Source of the DNA: Gemmatimonas sp.
GTDB taxonomy: Bacteria > Gemmatimonadota > Gemmatimonadetes > Gemmatimonadales > Gemmatimonadaceae
DNA: 64,000 bases
Assembly: GCF_027531815.1 (NCBI RefSeq)
Contig: NZ_JAPZSK010000014.1
Location: 62,001-126,000, forward strand
Direction of reading: 5' to 3'
Under the pieces are notes generated by a model. It worked only from the letters and a program-made list of their open reading frames with translations, was not told the origin of the DNA and did not search any database. The translations under genes and the position numbers were made by a program. The number at the start of each line of letters is the position of its first letter. Position 1 is the stretch's first letter. Positions 8,267-16,994 of this stretch are shown one piece after another.

Positions 8267-9943
8267 ATGTCTCTCCTTCGACCCCTGCTCATCGCGGCCA
8301 TGCCGCTCCTGGTCGCGCAGCCACCTGCCGACCGCTATGCCGAACTGCAGCAGCTCTTCCAGCGGTGGCGAACCTTCGAGGAAGCCCCGCAGGTGAACGG
8401 CGCCCCCGACTACACCCCGGCGACGAACGCCAGGCGCCTCGGCGAGCTGCGCGCCATGCAACAGCAGCTCACGGCCATCGACACCACCGGCTGGAGCGTG
8501 CCGCAACAGGTCGACTGGCATCTGGTCCGTGCGGAGATGAACGGCATGCTGTATCACCTCACGGTGCTGCAGCCCTTCGCGCGCGACCCGGCCTACTACG
8601 CCTCCGTGCGCACCGACGAAAGCGATACCCCCGCCGAAGAGGGTCCCACGATTCACGGGGCCATTCGGCTGTGGCAGTATGGCATCTGGCCGCGCACGGT
8701 CCTCGATACCGTGCGTGCGCTGACCCCCGACGAGCGGGTGCGCCTCACCGCCGCCCTGCGCGGCATTCCGCCACTGCTCGAGCAGGCCCGCAACAACCTC
8801 GCCGATGCCACCGCCAAGGATATCTGGGTGGGCGGCGTGCGCGCGTTCGAGGAGCAGCATGAGGCCCTCGGGCTGCTCGCCATGCGTGTCCGTGAGCGTC
8901 ATCCGAAGGATGGGGCGCTGGCCAAGGCCATTGCCGACGCCCGCACGGCCACCGACCGCTTTGCGACATGGCTACGCGCCGAAGCCCCCAAGCGCACCGG
9001 GCCGTCCGGGATCGGCAAGGCGCAGTACACGTGGTATTTGCGCAATGTGCTGCTGATGCCCCTGACCTGGGAGGAGGAGGTCACGATTACGCGGCGCGAA
9101 CTCGCGCGCTCCCACGCGTCGCTGCGCCTCGAGGAAGCGCGCAATGCGGCGCTGCCCCCCATGCCGGTGGCGGCGAACCCGGCGGAGTTCGCGGCACTGC
9201 AGGACACCATGCTGCCGCGCTACCTCGCATTCTGGCGCGACAAGCAGCTCATCACCATGGAGCCGTGGATGGAGCGGGCGCTGCGCGAGCGCTTCATGGG
9301 CTTCTCCCCCGAGCCCACGCGCAACTTCTTCGCCCAGGCCACGCATCGCGATCCGCGCACGCTCTGGACGCATCTGTGGCACTGGTGGGACAACATGCGC
9401 ATCCGCGTGGCGCCCCACGCCAACCCCATTCGCCGTGAGCCGCTCCGCTACAACGTGTGGATGAGCCGCGCCGAAGGGATGGCCACGGTCATGGAAGAAT
9501 GGGCCATGCACGCCGGGCTCTACGACGACAGCCCGCGCTCGCGGGAGATCGTGTGGACCATGCTGGCCGCCCGCGCCGCCCGTGGCCTGGGCAACCTGTA
9601 CGCCCACGCCAACGAGCTCGACATGGCGGGCGCCGGTGACCTGCACGTGTCGTGGACTCCGCGCGGCTGGATGCGTCGCGATCCGCTGCTCGGCTTCGAG
9701 CAGCACCTGTACCTGCGCCAGCCTGGATACGGCGCGTCGTACGTCACGGGAGGGCGGCTGATGGAAGAAACCATTGCCGAGCGCGCGCGACAGCTCGGTC
9801 CCGCCTTCACCATGAAGCGGTTGTTCGACGAAGTGAACGCGGCCGGCATGATTCCCGTCTCACTGATCTACTGGGAACTCACGGGAGACGACCGCATGAT
9901 TCGCGAACTCAAGGACGGACAGGGGCCGCTGCCGTTCCGCTGA
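8267..9943 (+). CDS. Secreted DUF885 family protein
   Basis: 558 residues from the ATG at 8267, where a short signal peptide begins (MSLLRPLLIAAMPLLVAQ). Upstream in-frame codons encode Arg/Pro-rich, non-protein-like sequence, so earlier ATGs (8111, 8156) are rejected. DUF885 proteins are distant relatives of gluzincin-type peptidases. Here the region around residues 415-445 has SRAEGMATVMEEWAMHAGLY, a His/Glu-containing helix in the family's conserved C-terminal half, followed by an E-E-T-I-A-E-R block. I do not see a clean HExxH, so peptidase activity is unproven. The protein probably acts in the periplasm or outside the cell. Confidence 0.75.
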   Translation: MSLLRPLLIAAMPLLVAQPPADRYAELQQLFQRWRTFEEAPQVNGAPDYTPATNARRLGELRAMQQQLTAIDTTGWSVPQQVDWHLVRAEMNGMLYHLTVLQPFARDPAYYASVRTDESDTPAEEGPTIHGAIRLWQYGIWPRTVLDTVRALTPDERVRLTAALRGIPPLLEQARNNLADATAKDIWVGGVRAFEEQHEALGLLAMRVRERHPKDGALAKAIADARTATDRFATWLRAEAPKRTGPSGIGKAQYTWYLRNVLLMPLTWEEEVTITRRELARSHASLRLEEARNAALPPMPVAANPAEFAALQDTMLPRYLAFWRDKQLITMEPWMERALRERFMGFSPEPTRNFFAQATHRDPRTLWTHLWHWWDNMRIRVAPHANPIRREPLRYNVWMSRAEGMATVMEEWAMHAGLYDDSPRSREIVWTMLAARAARGLGNLYAHANELDMAGAGDLHVSWTPRGWMRRDPLLGFEQHLYLRQPGYGASYVTGGRLMEETIAERARQLGPAFTMKRLFDEVNAAGMIPVSLIYWELTGDDRMIRELKDGQGPLPFR

Positions 9944-10290
9944 CCGGTGGAACGGTGTAGTGCAGCTGCACGAAGGCGGTGCCCATCTGGCGCACCGCCT
10001 TCAGCGTAGGCGGCGGTGTCACCAGACGGCGCGGGAAGAGGGGCATGCCGCGCCCGGAGGGGCGTCGCATGCCCGATGGGCGAACACCCAGGTCGGCGGT
10101 GCATACGGCCAGGGAGCGGGTGGGTCTCGTGGCCAAGAAGCCGTCGAGGGTCGCCGCCGTGTCGTTGATGGTCGCCAGGCACGTGCGGGGTGGGGCGAGT
10201 CGATGACGGAACATGAATAGCCGCGCCAGTCGGGGACAGAACGAACGGCACCGGGACGAGCATGCGACGCAGGAAACGCACGTTCAGCAC
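9909..10290 (-). pseudogene. Possible degraded or frameshifted small secreted protein
   Basis: The 466 bp between the DUF885 gene and the next small gene hold no confident intact gene. On the minus strand an ATG at 10290 starts MLNVRFLRRMLVPVPFVLSP, which resembles a signal peptide. Around 10180-10220 the coding-like pattern (C/G at third positions) seems to move to the neighbouring frame, which reads ATINDTAATLDGFLA and ends QMGTAFVQLHYTV before a stop at 9909. Joining the two needs one frameshift. It could equally be a short intact gene starting at 10214, or noise. The 3' end overlaps the DUF885 gene by 35 bp in convergent orientation. Confidence 0.25.
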
Positions 10291-10409
10291 GGGAAGGGTC
10301 GGCTCGACGGAGCGGAGTGGGAACCAGGACTGCAGGTCTACGGTACAGCAGCCGATATTTGAGTGAATCGCTCTTCATTCACCGACCTTCCCGTTCGAGT
10401 ACCGTCGAC

Positions 10410-10610
10410 ATGTTCAACGATCTTTGCGACGATGCGCACGAAGCGCATTCGCTGAAGCTTATCAATCGTGCCGTGATGGTGATCGCCGTGGTGTTCTTCG
10501 GCTTTGGCGGTCTGGCCATCAGCACGCGTCTTGGCGCCGTCGAGCCGCCGGCCTCTGCCGCGTATGGCACGAAGGACGCCGCCCCCGACGCCGCCGTGTT
10601 CGGCGACTGA
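10410..10610 (+). CDS. Small single-pass membrane protein, unknown function
   Basis: A 66-residue frame, MFNDLCDDAHEAHSLKLINR followed by one hydrophobic span (AVMVIAVVFFGFGGLAIS) and a short Ala/Asp-rich tail. I do not recognise a family. Support for it being real: charged-hydrophobic-polar organisation typical of small membrane proteins, an unusually AT-richer stretch just upstream (~10350-10390) suitable for a promoter, and a perfect terminator hairpin starting 16 bp after the stop. An in-frame ATG at 10317 is less likely because the extra residues are not protein-like. Confidence 0.55.
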   Translation: MFNDLCDDAHEAHSLKLINRAVMVIAVVFFGFGGLAISTRLGAVEPPASAAYGTKDAAPDAAVFGD

Positions 10611-10625
10611 GCCAGCACCTCCCTG

Positions 10626-10663
10626 CACGAGGGCGCGATACCAACGGGTATCGCGCCCTCGTG
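10626..10663 (+). terminator. Strong hairpin terminator
   Basis: Perfect 17-bp inverted repeat (10626-10642 with 10647-10663) around a 4-nt loop, followed by TCGTTTG. It lies directly after the small membrane-protein gene and before phoD. Confidence 0.75.
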
Positions 10664-10733
10664 TCGTTTGCTCCCACGCCGTCGTGGCGACGTGCAGATT
10701 TGCGGGATCCCCCACACCCCTGGAGCACGGCGC

Positions 10734-12344
10734 ATGTCCGACAGTTCGCTGCCCCGTCGCGCGTTTCTCGCCCGTGCCCTCGTCGCCGGCACGACCGCGG
10801 CGCTCGCTCCCCGTGATATCTGGGCAGCAGCCGGTCGCGGGCTGCCGGCCGCCCCTGCCCTCATCACCAGCGAACGGCTTCGGCCCCAGTGGCCCAGCGG
10901 GGTGCAAACGGGGGACCCGTGGGCCACACGGGCCATCCTCTGGGGCCGCACCGACCGCGCGGCGCAGCTGCAGGTGGAGTGGTCCACCACCGAGGCGTTT
11001 CGCGACGTGCGCCGGGTGCGCGGACCGGTGGCCCAGACGGCCAATGCCTTCACCACCCATCTCGACCTGCGCGATCTCCCCCCGGGACAAACCATCTTCT
11101 TCCGCGCGCGCTACGAAAGCCTCGCGTCACCGGGCGCCTTCAGCGAGCCGGTCGTCGGGCACTTCCGGACACCAGTACGCGCGACCGCGCGCGCCACGCG
11201 CCCGGTGCGCATCGCCTGGTCTGGCGACATGGTCGGTCAGGGATGGGGCATTGATGAGGCACGCGGCGGCATCCGCATGTACGAAGCCCTGCGGCGTGCC
11301 GAGCCGGACGTGTTCGTGCATTCGGGTGACAACATCTACGCCGATGGGCCGCTGCAGGCCGAAGTCCCGCTCGGCGATGGCACCGTGTGGCGCAATCTCG
11401 TCACGGAAGCCAAGAGCAAGGTGTGCGAGACGCTGGACGACTTCCGCGGCGCGTTTGCCTACAATCTCCTCGACGCCAACGCGCAGCGATTCGGTGCCAG
11501 TGTCCCCGTCATCGCCCAGTGGGATGATCACGAAGTGGTCAACAACTGGTTTCCTGAGCTCGTCCTGACCGACGATGCGCGCTACACGGAGAAGCGCGTA
11601 GAGGTGCTGGCCACGCGTGCGCGGCAGGCGCTGTTCGAGTTCCTCCCCATTCGGCGTCACGCCATCGATCGCGAGCGGGTCTATCGGGCGTTCAGCCTGG
11701 GCCCCCTGGCCGACCTCTTCGTGGTCGACCTGCGCAGCTATCGCGGCGCCAACTCCGCGAACCTGCAGGCCGAGCCGTCTCCGGCCACGGCCATCCTGGG
11801 CGAGTCGCAGCTGGCGTGGCTGGAGCGATCGCTCACGGCCAGTCGCGCCACGTGGAAGGTGGTGGCGTGCGACATGCCCATTGGCCTCGTGGTGAACGAT
11901 CCCGTGCGCGACGGTGTGCGGAACTACGAGGCCATTGCCAACGGCAACGATGGCGCGCCGCGTGGCCGAGAGCACGAGATCGCCCGTCTGCTGCAGCGAT
12001 TGCAGCAGGCGGGGGTGCGCAACGTGGTCTGGGTCACGGCCGACGTTCACTACTGCGCGGCGCATCACTATGCCCCCGAGCGGGCCGTCTTCACCCGCTT
12101 CGATCCCTTCTGGGAATTCGTGGCGGGCCCCATGCACGCCGGCACCTTCGGCCCCAACGCACTCGACGGCACCTTCGGGCCGGCGGTGCGCTTCGCCAGT
12201 GCGGCGCCGTCGCCCAACCGGCCACCCAGCGACAACCTGCAGTTCTATGGCACATTGGACATCGACCCCGGAACGCGGGCGCTCACGGCCGCGCTGTGGG
12301 ATGTGACGGGCAAGAAGCTGTGGTCAACCGAGCTCGCGCCCTAG
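10734..12344 (+). CDS. phoD: PhoD-like alkaline phosphatase (Tat-exported)
   Basis: 536 residues. The N-terminus carries a twin-arginine signal (LPRRAFLARALVAGTTAAL), so it is exported folded to the periplasm. An N-terminal PhoD domain of beta type (~35-150) precedes the metallophosphoesterase domain, with metal-binding motifs SGDNIYADG, WDDHEVVNNW and VTADVHYC. PhoD enzymes hydrolyse phosphomonoesters and diesters using Ca2+ and Fe3+. Start at 10734 rests on the Tat signal and a GGAG ribosome site; the in-frame codon at 10668 is upstream of both. moeB follows 60 bp downstream on the same strand. Confidence 0.88.
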   Translation: MSDSSLPRRAFLARALVAGTTAALAPRDIWAAAGRGLPAAPALITSERLRPQWPSGVQTGDPWATRAILWGRTDRAAQLQVEWSTTEAFRDVRRVRGPVAQTANAFTTHLDLRDLPPGQTIFFRARYESLASPGAFSEPVVGHFRTPVRATARATRPVRIAWSGDMVGQGWGIDEARGGIRMYEALRRAEPDVFVHSGDNIYADGPLQAEVPLGDGTVWRNLVTEAKSKVCETLDDFRGAFAYNLLDANAQRFGASVPVIAQWDDHEVVNNWFPELVLTDDARYTEKRVEVLATRARQALFEFLPIRRHAIDRERVYRAFSLGPLADLFVVDLRSYRGANSANLQAEPSPATAILGESQLAWLERSLTASRATWKVVACDMPIGLVVNDPVRDGVRNYEAIANGNDGAPRGREHEIARLLQRLQQAGVRNVVWVTADVHYCAAHHYAPERAVFTRFDPFWEFVAGPMHAGTFGPNALDGTFGPAVRFASAAPSPNRPPSDNLQFYGTLDIDPGTRALTAALWDVTGKKLWSTELAP

Positions 12345-12404
12345 CCGACGCCACGAAGTTCACGTCAGACGCGCGCACCGATCCCGACTTCATCCGCCAG
12401 GCCC

Positions 12405-13547
12405 ATGGCTTCCGATCACGACCACGAAGTGCCCGCGCTCTCCGCTTCCGAGCGCGACCGCTATCGGCGACACCTCATTCTCCCGGGCGTGGGGCCGGAG
12501 GGGCAGCAACGCCTCAAGGCCGCCCGCGTGCTGATCGTGGGTGCCGGCGGCCTCGGCTCGCCGGTGGCCCTGTACCTCGCTGCCGCCGGTGTGGGCACGC
12601 TGGGGCTCGTCGACCATGATGTGGTAGACCTCACCAACCTGCAGCGCCAGCTGCTGCACGGCACACGCGATGTGGGACGCAGCAAGCTCGAATCGGCCCG
12701 CGACCGCCTGCACGAGGTGAATCCGCACGTGCAGGTTGTCCCGCACGACCGCTGGCTTACATCGGCCAATGCGCTGGAGATCATGCGCGGGTACGACGTC
12801 GTGGTGGACGGCACCGACAATTTCGCCACCCGCTACCTGGTGAACGATGCCTGCGTGCTGCTGGGCATCCCCAACGTGCACGGCTCGGTGTTCCGCTTCG
12901 ACGGACAGGCGTCGGTGTTCGCCACCCCCGACGGGCCATGCTACCGCTGCCTCCATCCCGAACCCCCGCCCCCCGACATGGTGCCCAACTGCGCGGAAGG
13001 CGGCGTGCTGGGGGTGCTGCCGGGGCTCGTCGGCACCGTTCAGGCCACCGAGACCCTCAAGCTGCTGCTGGGCGTGGGCGACACGCTGGCCGGCCGACTC
13101 CTCATGATCGACGCCTTCGGCATGGAGTTCCGCACGGTGCGTCTCACCCGGGATCCCTCGTGCCCCGCGTGCGGCACGCGAACGCTCACGCACCTCATCG
13201 ACTACGACCAGTTTTGCGGGACACCGGGGCTGCACGCCAAGGCCGACGCGCGAGTCGACGAGGTGACTCCCGCGACGCTGCGCGTCTGGCTCGCCAGCGG
13301 AGAGCCGCTGCAGCTCATCGACGTGCGGGAGCCCACCGAAACGGTGGCCGGGATCATCGAGGGCGCCCGCTGTCTTCCGCTCGGCACACTGGCAGAGGCG
13401 CTCCACACCGTGCCGCGCGAGGTGCGCACGGTTCTCGTGTGCCAGAGCGGCGTGCGCAGCGCGCGGGCCGCTCGTCAGCTCATGGCCGCCGGCTTTCCGG
13501 CGGTGCACTCACTCGCCGGCGGCATGCTGCGCTGGCCCGAAGGCTGA
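12405..13547 (+). CDS. moeB: MoeB/ThiF-type adenylyltransferase fused to a rhodanese domain
   Basis: 380 residues. Residues ~15-250 are an E1-like adenylyltransferase with the nucleotide loop GAGGLGSP (46-53), LVDHDVVDLTNLQRQ, DGTDNFATRY and two zinc CxxC pairs (CYRC, CPAC). Residues ~275-380 are a rhodanese domain with active-site loop CQSGVRSA. This MOCS3/Uba4-like architecture activates the C-terminal glycine of MoaD- or ThiS-type sulfur carriers and supplies sulfur, for molybdopterin or thiamine. A molybdenum oxidoreductase is encoded at ~31 kb, consistent with cofactor use. Its 3' end overlaps the convergent RuBisCO-like gene by 39 bp. Confidence 0.88.
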   Translation: MASDHDHEVPALSASERDRYRRHLILPGVGPEGQQRLKAARVLIVGAGGLGSPVALYLAAAGVGTLGLVDHDVVDLTNLQRQLLHGTRDVGRSKLESARDRLHEVNPHVQVVPHDRWLTSANALEIMRGYDVVVDGTDNFATRYLVNDACVLLGIPNVHGSVFRFDGQASVFATPDGPCYRCLHPEPPPPDMVPNCAEGGVLGVLPGLVGTVQATETLKLLLGVGDTLAGRLLMIDAFGMEFRTVRLTRDPSCPACGTRTLTHLIDYDQFCGTPGLHAKADARVDEVTPATLRVWLASGEPLQLIDVREPTETVAGIIEGARCLPLGTLAEALHTVPREVRTVLVCQSGVRSARAARQLMAAGFPAVHSLAGGMLRWPEG

Positions 13548-14822
13548 GAGCGCGGCGCGAAGCTCGGGGTGCTGACGGGCATGGACCTCCACCGGCACCC
13601 CCGCGGCAATGGCTGCCCACGCCTGCTGCAGGCTGGCCGCCCCCGCCCGCGGGCCCATGGGGTGGGCGAAGACGCCCCGCCCGGGTACAAACCCGAAGTC
13701 CACGGTCCCCACACGGCGATACACCGCCTCCAGCGTGGCCGCGGAATCGCTGCCCCCCGGCACCGGGAGACTGGGCTTGAGTGGCCCCATGGGTTCCAGG
13801 CAGGCCCGCACGTTCTCCAGCACCTCGCTGGGCGGCGTCATCATGCGATCGCCGAACCCCGGCATGATGACGATGTCCGCGCCGGCCAGCCGCTGCAGCC
13901 GCGTGAACACCCGCGAGTGCGCACCGTGCGATGGCAGTCGGCCGAAGGCGGCGATGAACGGGAAGTGCGTCACGATGGGCACGCGCGCCACCCGGCGCAG
14001 CGCCCGCACGCCACTGACACCCACCGGCATGGCGTTCACCATCACGAGGTTGGCGCCGGCGGCCACCGCGGTATCGTGCAGGGCCGCAATGCGGTCCACC
14101 TCGTCGGTGATGTTGCAGAGGAACCCCTTGGGCACCCCCGTCTCCTGCTCGGCACGCGCCCGCAGGGCGCCCAGCAGCGCGGCCCGCTCGGCCAGTGGCG
14201 AGTAGGGGGCGTCAGCCAGCATTTCATCGTCCTTCGCGATGTCGAGCCCTCCCATCCACCCTTCGTAGCCCAGGGGGGCGAAGTCGGTCGGCGCCAGTCC
14301 GATGTTGGGCTTGATGACCCCGAAGAAGAGCGGCCGACCGTGTACCTGCAGTCGCTCACGCACCCCCGCCACCCCGAACTGCGGGCCATCGAAGTGCGCG
14401 AGATAGGACGCCGGGAATCCGATGTCCTCGAGGCGGATGAGCGGGATCCCCGGGGCGAAGTAGACGCCCTCCCCCAGCACCGCGGAAATGAGGTTGGGCA
14501 GGCGCGCACCGAAGTTGCCGTGCGGGTGTGCGATGACCACACGGCATCGATGCACGGGGCCCGGGGGAATCACGCGCAGCGGGACGGAGAACGCCGGCTG
14601 CGGCATCGCGTCGAGTTCGAGCACCTTCGCCGCGTGCTGCGGGCGGAAGTCCTCGTGCACGCCGACGCGACGCCACTGTGCGGTGGACTGCTCGCTGGCC
14701 AGATGCGCCGCCGCCGCACGCGGATCGCCGGCGCACTCGAAGGTAAAGGTCAGCTCGAGGTAGGCCTCCATGTCGAGCGAAGCCCGAGGAGCGAAGAACG
14801 CGTCGATGTCGTGTGGCTGCAT
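13509..14822 (-). CDS. RuBisCO-like protein (form IV type)
   Basis: 437 residues with the RuBisCO large-subunit fold. The barrel carries GVIKPNIGL (K171 aligns with RuBisCO K175; the second lysine K177 is Asn173) and GGLDIAKDDE, so the carbamylated Lys and the Mg ligands (K197, D199, E200) are kept. H286 in THFPF matches H294, but the following Arg295 is Phe. The loop-6 segment with the essential Lys334 is replaced by PGFGDRMM, and His327 is lost. The C-terminal GRGVFAHPMG block is conserved. It should therefore enolise a sugar- or methionine-salvage-like substrate, not fix CO2. Known form IV roles include the methionine salvage enolase and oxo-isoapionate enzymes; I cannot choose. It lies 11 bp downstream of yjbQ in one operon. 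Confidence 0.88.
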   Translation of the reverse strand: MQPHDIDAFFAPRASLDMEAYLELTFTFECAGDPRAAAAHLASEQSTAQWRRVGVHEDFRPQHAAKVLELDAMPQPAFSVPLRVIPPGPVHRCRVVIAHPHGNFGARLPNLISAVLGEGVYFAPGIPLIRLEDIGFPASYLAHFDGPQFGVAGVRERLQVHGRPLFFGVIKPNIGLAPTDFAPLGYEGWMGGLDIAKDDEMLADAPYSPLAERAALLGALRARAEQETGVPKGFLCNITDEVDRIAALHDTAVAAGANLVMVNAMPVGVSGVRALRRVARVPIVTHFPFIAAFGRLPSHGAHSRVFTRLQRLAGADIVIMPGFGDRMMTPPSEVLENVRACLEPMGPLKPSLPVPGGSDSAATLEAVYRRVGTVDFGFVPGRGVFAHPMGPRAGAASLQQAWAAIAAGVPVEVHARQHPELRAALSAFGPAQHAAGE

Positions 14823-14833
14823 GGGATCTCCGG

Positions 14834-15268
14834 TCAGTCCAGCGCCAGCAGGTGCATCTGCACTTCACGCAACGGGCGCGGGCCGTCGAGTTCAATGAGG
14901 AAGAGTGACTGCCAGCTGCCGAGGACGAGTTCACCCGACACCACCGGCACGCTCTCCGTGGCGTTCAGAAAGAGCCCCAGCAGGTGCGCGTGCGCATTGG
15001 CCCGGTCATCCACCGGCGCGCGATTGTGACCGTACGGCCGGTCCGCCGGCGCCAGCTGCTCAAGCCACGCCACCATGTCCTGCTGCAGCGCCACCTCGCG
15101 TTCGTTGATGGTGATGCGGGCGGTGGTGTGCGGCGACATGACGGTGAGGAGCCCCTGGCGGACCCCCGTCTCCCGCACCCAGTGGCGCACCATCGCGGTG
15201 AGGTCGAGGATCTCAATGGCTCGTGTCGTCCCCAGCGTAAGCCGGTGCGTATGCAGGCGCGCAGTCAT
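14834..15268 (-). CDS. yjbQ: YjbQ family protein (UPF0047)
   Basis: 144 residues, full length for YjbQ. Family hallmarks are all visible: SPHTTARITINE near residues 45-56, HNRAPVDDRANAHAHLLG (~82-100), ELVLGSWQSLFLIELDGPR near the C-terminus. YjbQ of E. coli has weak thiamine-phosphate synthase activity and the true substrate is uncertain. It is the first gene of a two-gene unit with the RuBisCO-like protein (11-bp gap), which suggests that the two act on related phosphorylated or enolisable metabolites (inference). Confidence 0.9.
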   Translation of the reverse strand: MTARLHTHRLTLGTTRAIEILDLTAMVRHWVRETGVRQGLLTVMSPHTTARITINEREVALQQDMVAWLEQLAPADRPYGHNRAPVDDRANAHAHLLGLFLNATESVPVVSGELVLGSWQSLFLIELDGPRPLREVQMHLLALD

Positions 15269-15391
15269 GGGGCCATCCTCTCGCGCCGACGGGGGCGCCG
15301 CAAGGGGTGGCGCTCCGTTTTCCCACGCCCCATGCTCCGGGAGCCGGACAACTGGCCCTGCCTCTCACGCTCCCTTCCGCCTGCTCCGATC

Positions 15392-16432
15392 ATGCGCGCC
15401 TTTCCCGTCCTGCGCCTGGCTTGCGTCGCCGGTTTGCTGCTGCTGGCGTCTGTTCCCACCCTGCGCGCGCAGCCACAGGTCGCGCCGGCGGCGCCCCCGG
15501 CGCCCCCGGTGGCCCCGGTCGACAGCGCGCTGCAGAGCGAAATGCTGCGGCTGCTCGACGCCCTGCCCGCACAAAGCAGCATGCACGCGCTGCACGTGCC
15601 CAGCGGCCGCACGGTGGCTGTGCGCGCCGATCAGCTCATGAGCACCATGAGCGTCATCAAGATTCCGATCATGGTGCAGGCCTACCGCGATGCCGAAGCG
15701 GGGCGGCTGCGACTGGACGAACGGCACACCATTCGCGAAGAGGATCTGCGCGGCGGCTCCGGCCTGCTGCAGCGGTTCGCAGTGGGGCTCGCGCCCACCA
15801 TGCGGGATCTCATCGACCAGATGATCATCACCAGCGACAACACGGCCACCGACATGATTCTGGCGCGCGTGGGCAAGGATCGGGTGAATGCCTCGCTTCA
15901 GGCCCTGGGCTTTCGCGACACTCGCGTCATCCACACCATCGGCGATTTCTTCCGCCTGCTGCAGGCGGCGTACGACCCGCAGCGCGCCAGCTGGTCGGAT
16001 GTGCAGGTGTTCCGGGCGCGTCCGCCCGCCGACATATCGGTGGCGACCATGACGGAGACCCGCTACCGCTTCACCGCCGACGCGGCCATGTGGCTGGGCA
16101 GTACGACGGCGCGCGAGATGAATGCCATGCTGCGCGGCATCATGACGGCCAGCTACGCCAACCGCGAGCACAGCGATGCGATGCTGCGCCATCTGCGTGG
16201 GCAGTTCTACAATTCGCGGCTCCCCGCCACCCTGCGCTACGCCAGCGGGGTGACCGTGTCGCACAAGACCGGCGATTTCCCGCCCATCAGCGGCAGCGAT
16301 GTGGGCATCATCGACTATCCCGGCGGCCCGATCGTGATCAGCGTCTTCACGAACAGCAACCGTGGTGACTTCGCGGTGCTCGAGGCGACGATTGGCAGGA
16401 TCGCGGCGCGGCTGGTCGAGGTGTGGAAGTAG
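15392..16432 (+). CDS. Secreted class A beta-lactamase-like serine hydrolase
   Basis: 346 residues from ATG 15392, where a signal peptide begins (MRAFPVLRLACVAGLLLLAS). Three of the four active-site elements are present: S87-x-x-K90 (MSVIK), S148-D-N (TSDNTATD) and K292-T-G (HKTGD). The omega-loop Glu of true class A enzymes (ExxLN) is not visible in the expected region ~170-200. The protein may therefore be a PBP-like or esterase-type relative, not a deacylation-competent lactamase. Divergent from yjbQ across 123 bp. Confidence 0.82.
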   Translation: MRAFPVLRLACVAGLLLLASVPTLRAQPQVAPAAPPAPPVAPVDSALQSEMLRLLDALPAQSSMHALHVPSGRTVAVRADQLMSTMSVIKIPIMVQAYRDAEAGRLRLDERHTIREEDLRGGSGLLQRFAVGLAPTMRDLIDQMIITSDNTATDMILARVGKDRVNASLQALGFRDTRVIHTIGDFFRLLQAAYDPQRASWSDVQVFRARPPADISVATMTETRYRFTADAAMWLGSTTAREMNAMLRGIMTASYANREHSDAMLRHLRGQFYNSRLPATLRYASGVTVSHKTGDFPPISGSDVGIIDYPGGPIVISVFTNSNRGDFAVLEATIGRIAARLVEVWK

Positions 16433-16514
16433 CGACCCATGCCGCGCGCACGCGCGGTCAAGTGCACCCGGCGACCACGCGTTACTGTCACCGGAACGTT
16501 TACTCCCGCGAATC

Positions 16515-16976
16515 ATGCCAACCTACCCCGATCTCTTCCATCCCGACGGCGTGGCCGCCATGCGCCGTCGCATCGATGCCCTTACCCCCACCTCACGACC
16601 GCAGTGGGGGACGATGTCGGTCAGCGCAATGCTCGCGCACGTCAACGTGGCGTACGAGATGGTGTACACCACCAAGCATCCACGGCCGAATCCGATCATG
16701 CGCTGGGTACTCAAAACGATCGCGAAGCAAGGCGTCGTGGGACCCGCGGCCTACCCCCACAACACGCCTACCGCGCCGGCGTTCCGCATCACCGACGCGC
16801 GTGACTTCACGGTCGAGCGTGATCGTCTGCTGCGCTACCTGGAGCAGGTGGCTGGCGAGGGGCGCCCTCGGTTCGAAGGACGGGAATCCCTCTCCTTCGG
16901 CCCCCTGACGGCCGACGAGTGGAACACGCTCTTCGCCAAGCACCTCGATCACCACCTGCAGCAGTTCGGCGTGTAG
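16515..16976 (+). CDS. DUF1569 / DinB-like protein
   Basis: 153 residues, MPTYPDLFHPDGVAAMRRRI at the start. The helical sequence has SVSAMLAHVNVAYEM in the first bundle helix and ends KHLDHHLQQFGV. Spaced histidines (LAHVN, KHLDHH) are the putative metal ligands of the DinB/YfiT four-helix fold, to which DUF1569 belongs. Function is unknown; related folds include thiol-dependent S-transferases. It follows the beta-lactamase-like gene by 82 bp on the same strand. Start at 16515 chosen because homology-like sequence begins there. Confidence 0.7.
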   Translation: MPTYPDLFHPDGVAAMRRRIDALTPTSRPQWGTMSVSAMLAHVNVAYEMVYTTKHPRPNPIMRWVLKTIAKQGVVGPAAYPHNTPTAPAFRITDARDFTVERDRLLRYLEQVAGEGRPRFEGRESLSFGPLTADEWNTLFAKHLDHHLQQFGV

Positions 16977-16994
16977 TCACGCCGAACACGGCAT

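Noticed and set aside
13509-14822. True RuBisCO (carbon fixation)
   Set aside because: Loop-6 Lys334, Arg295 and His327 equivalents are missing and no small subunit or phosphoribulokinase is nearby, so it is a RuBisCO-like protein.
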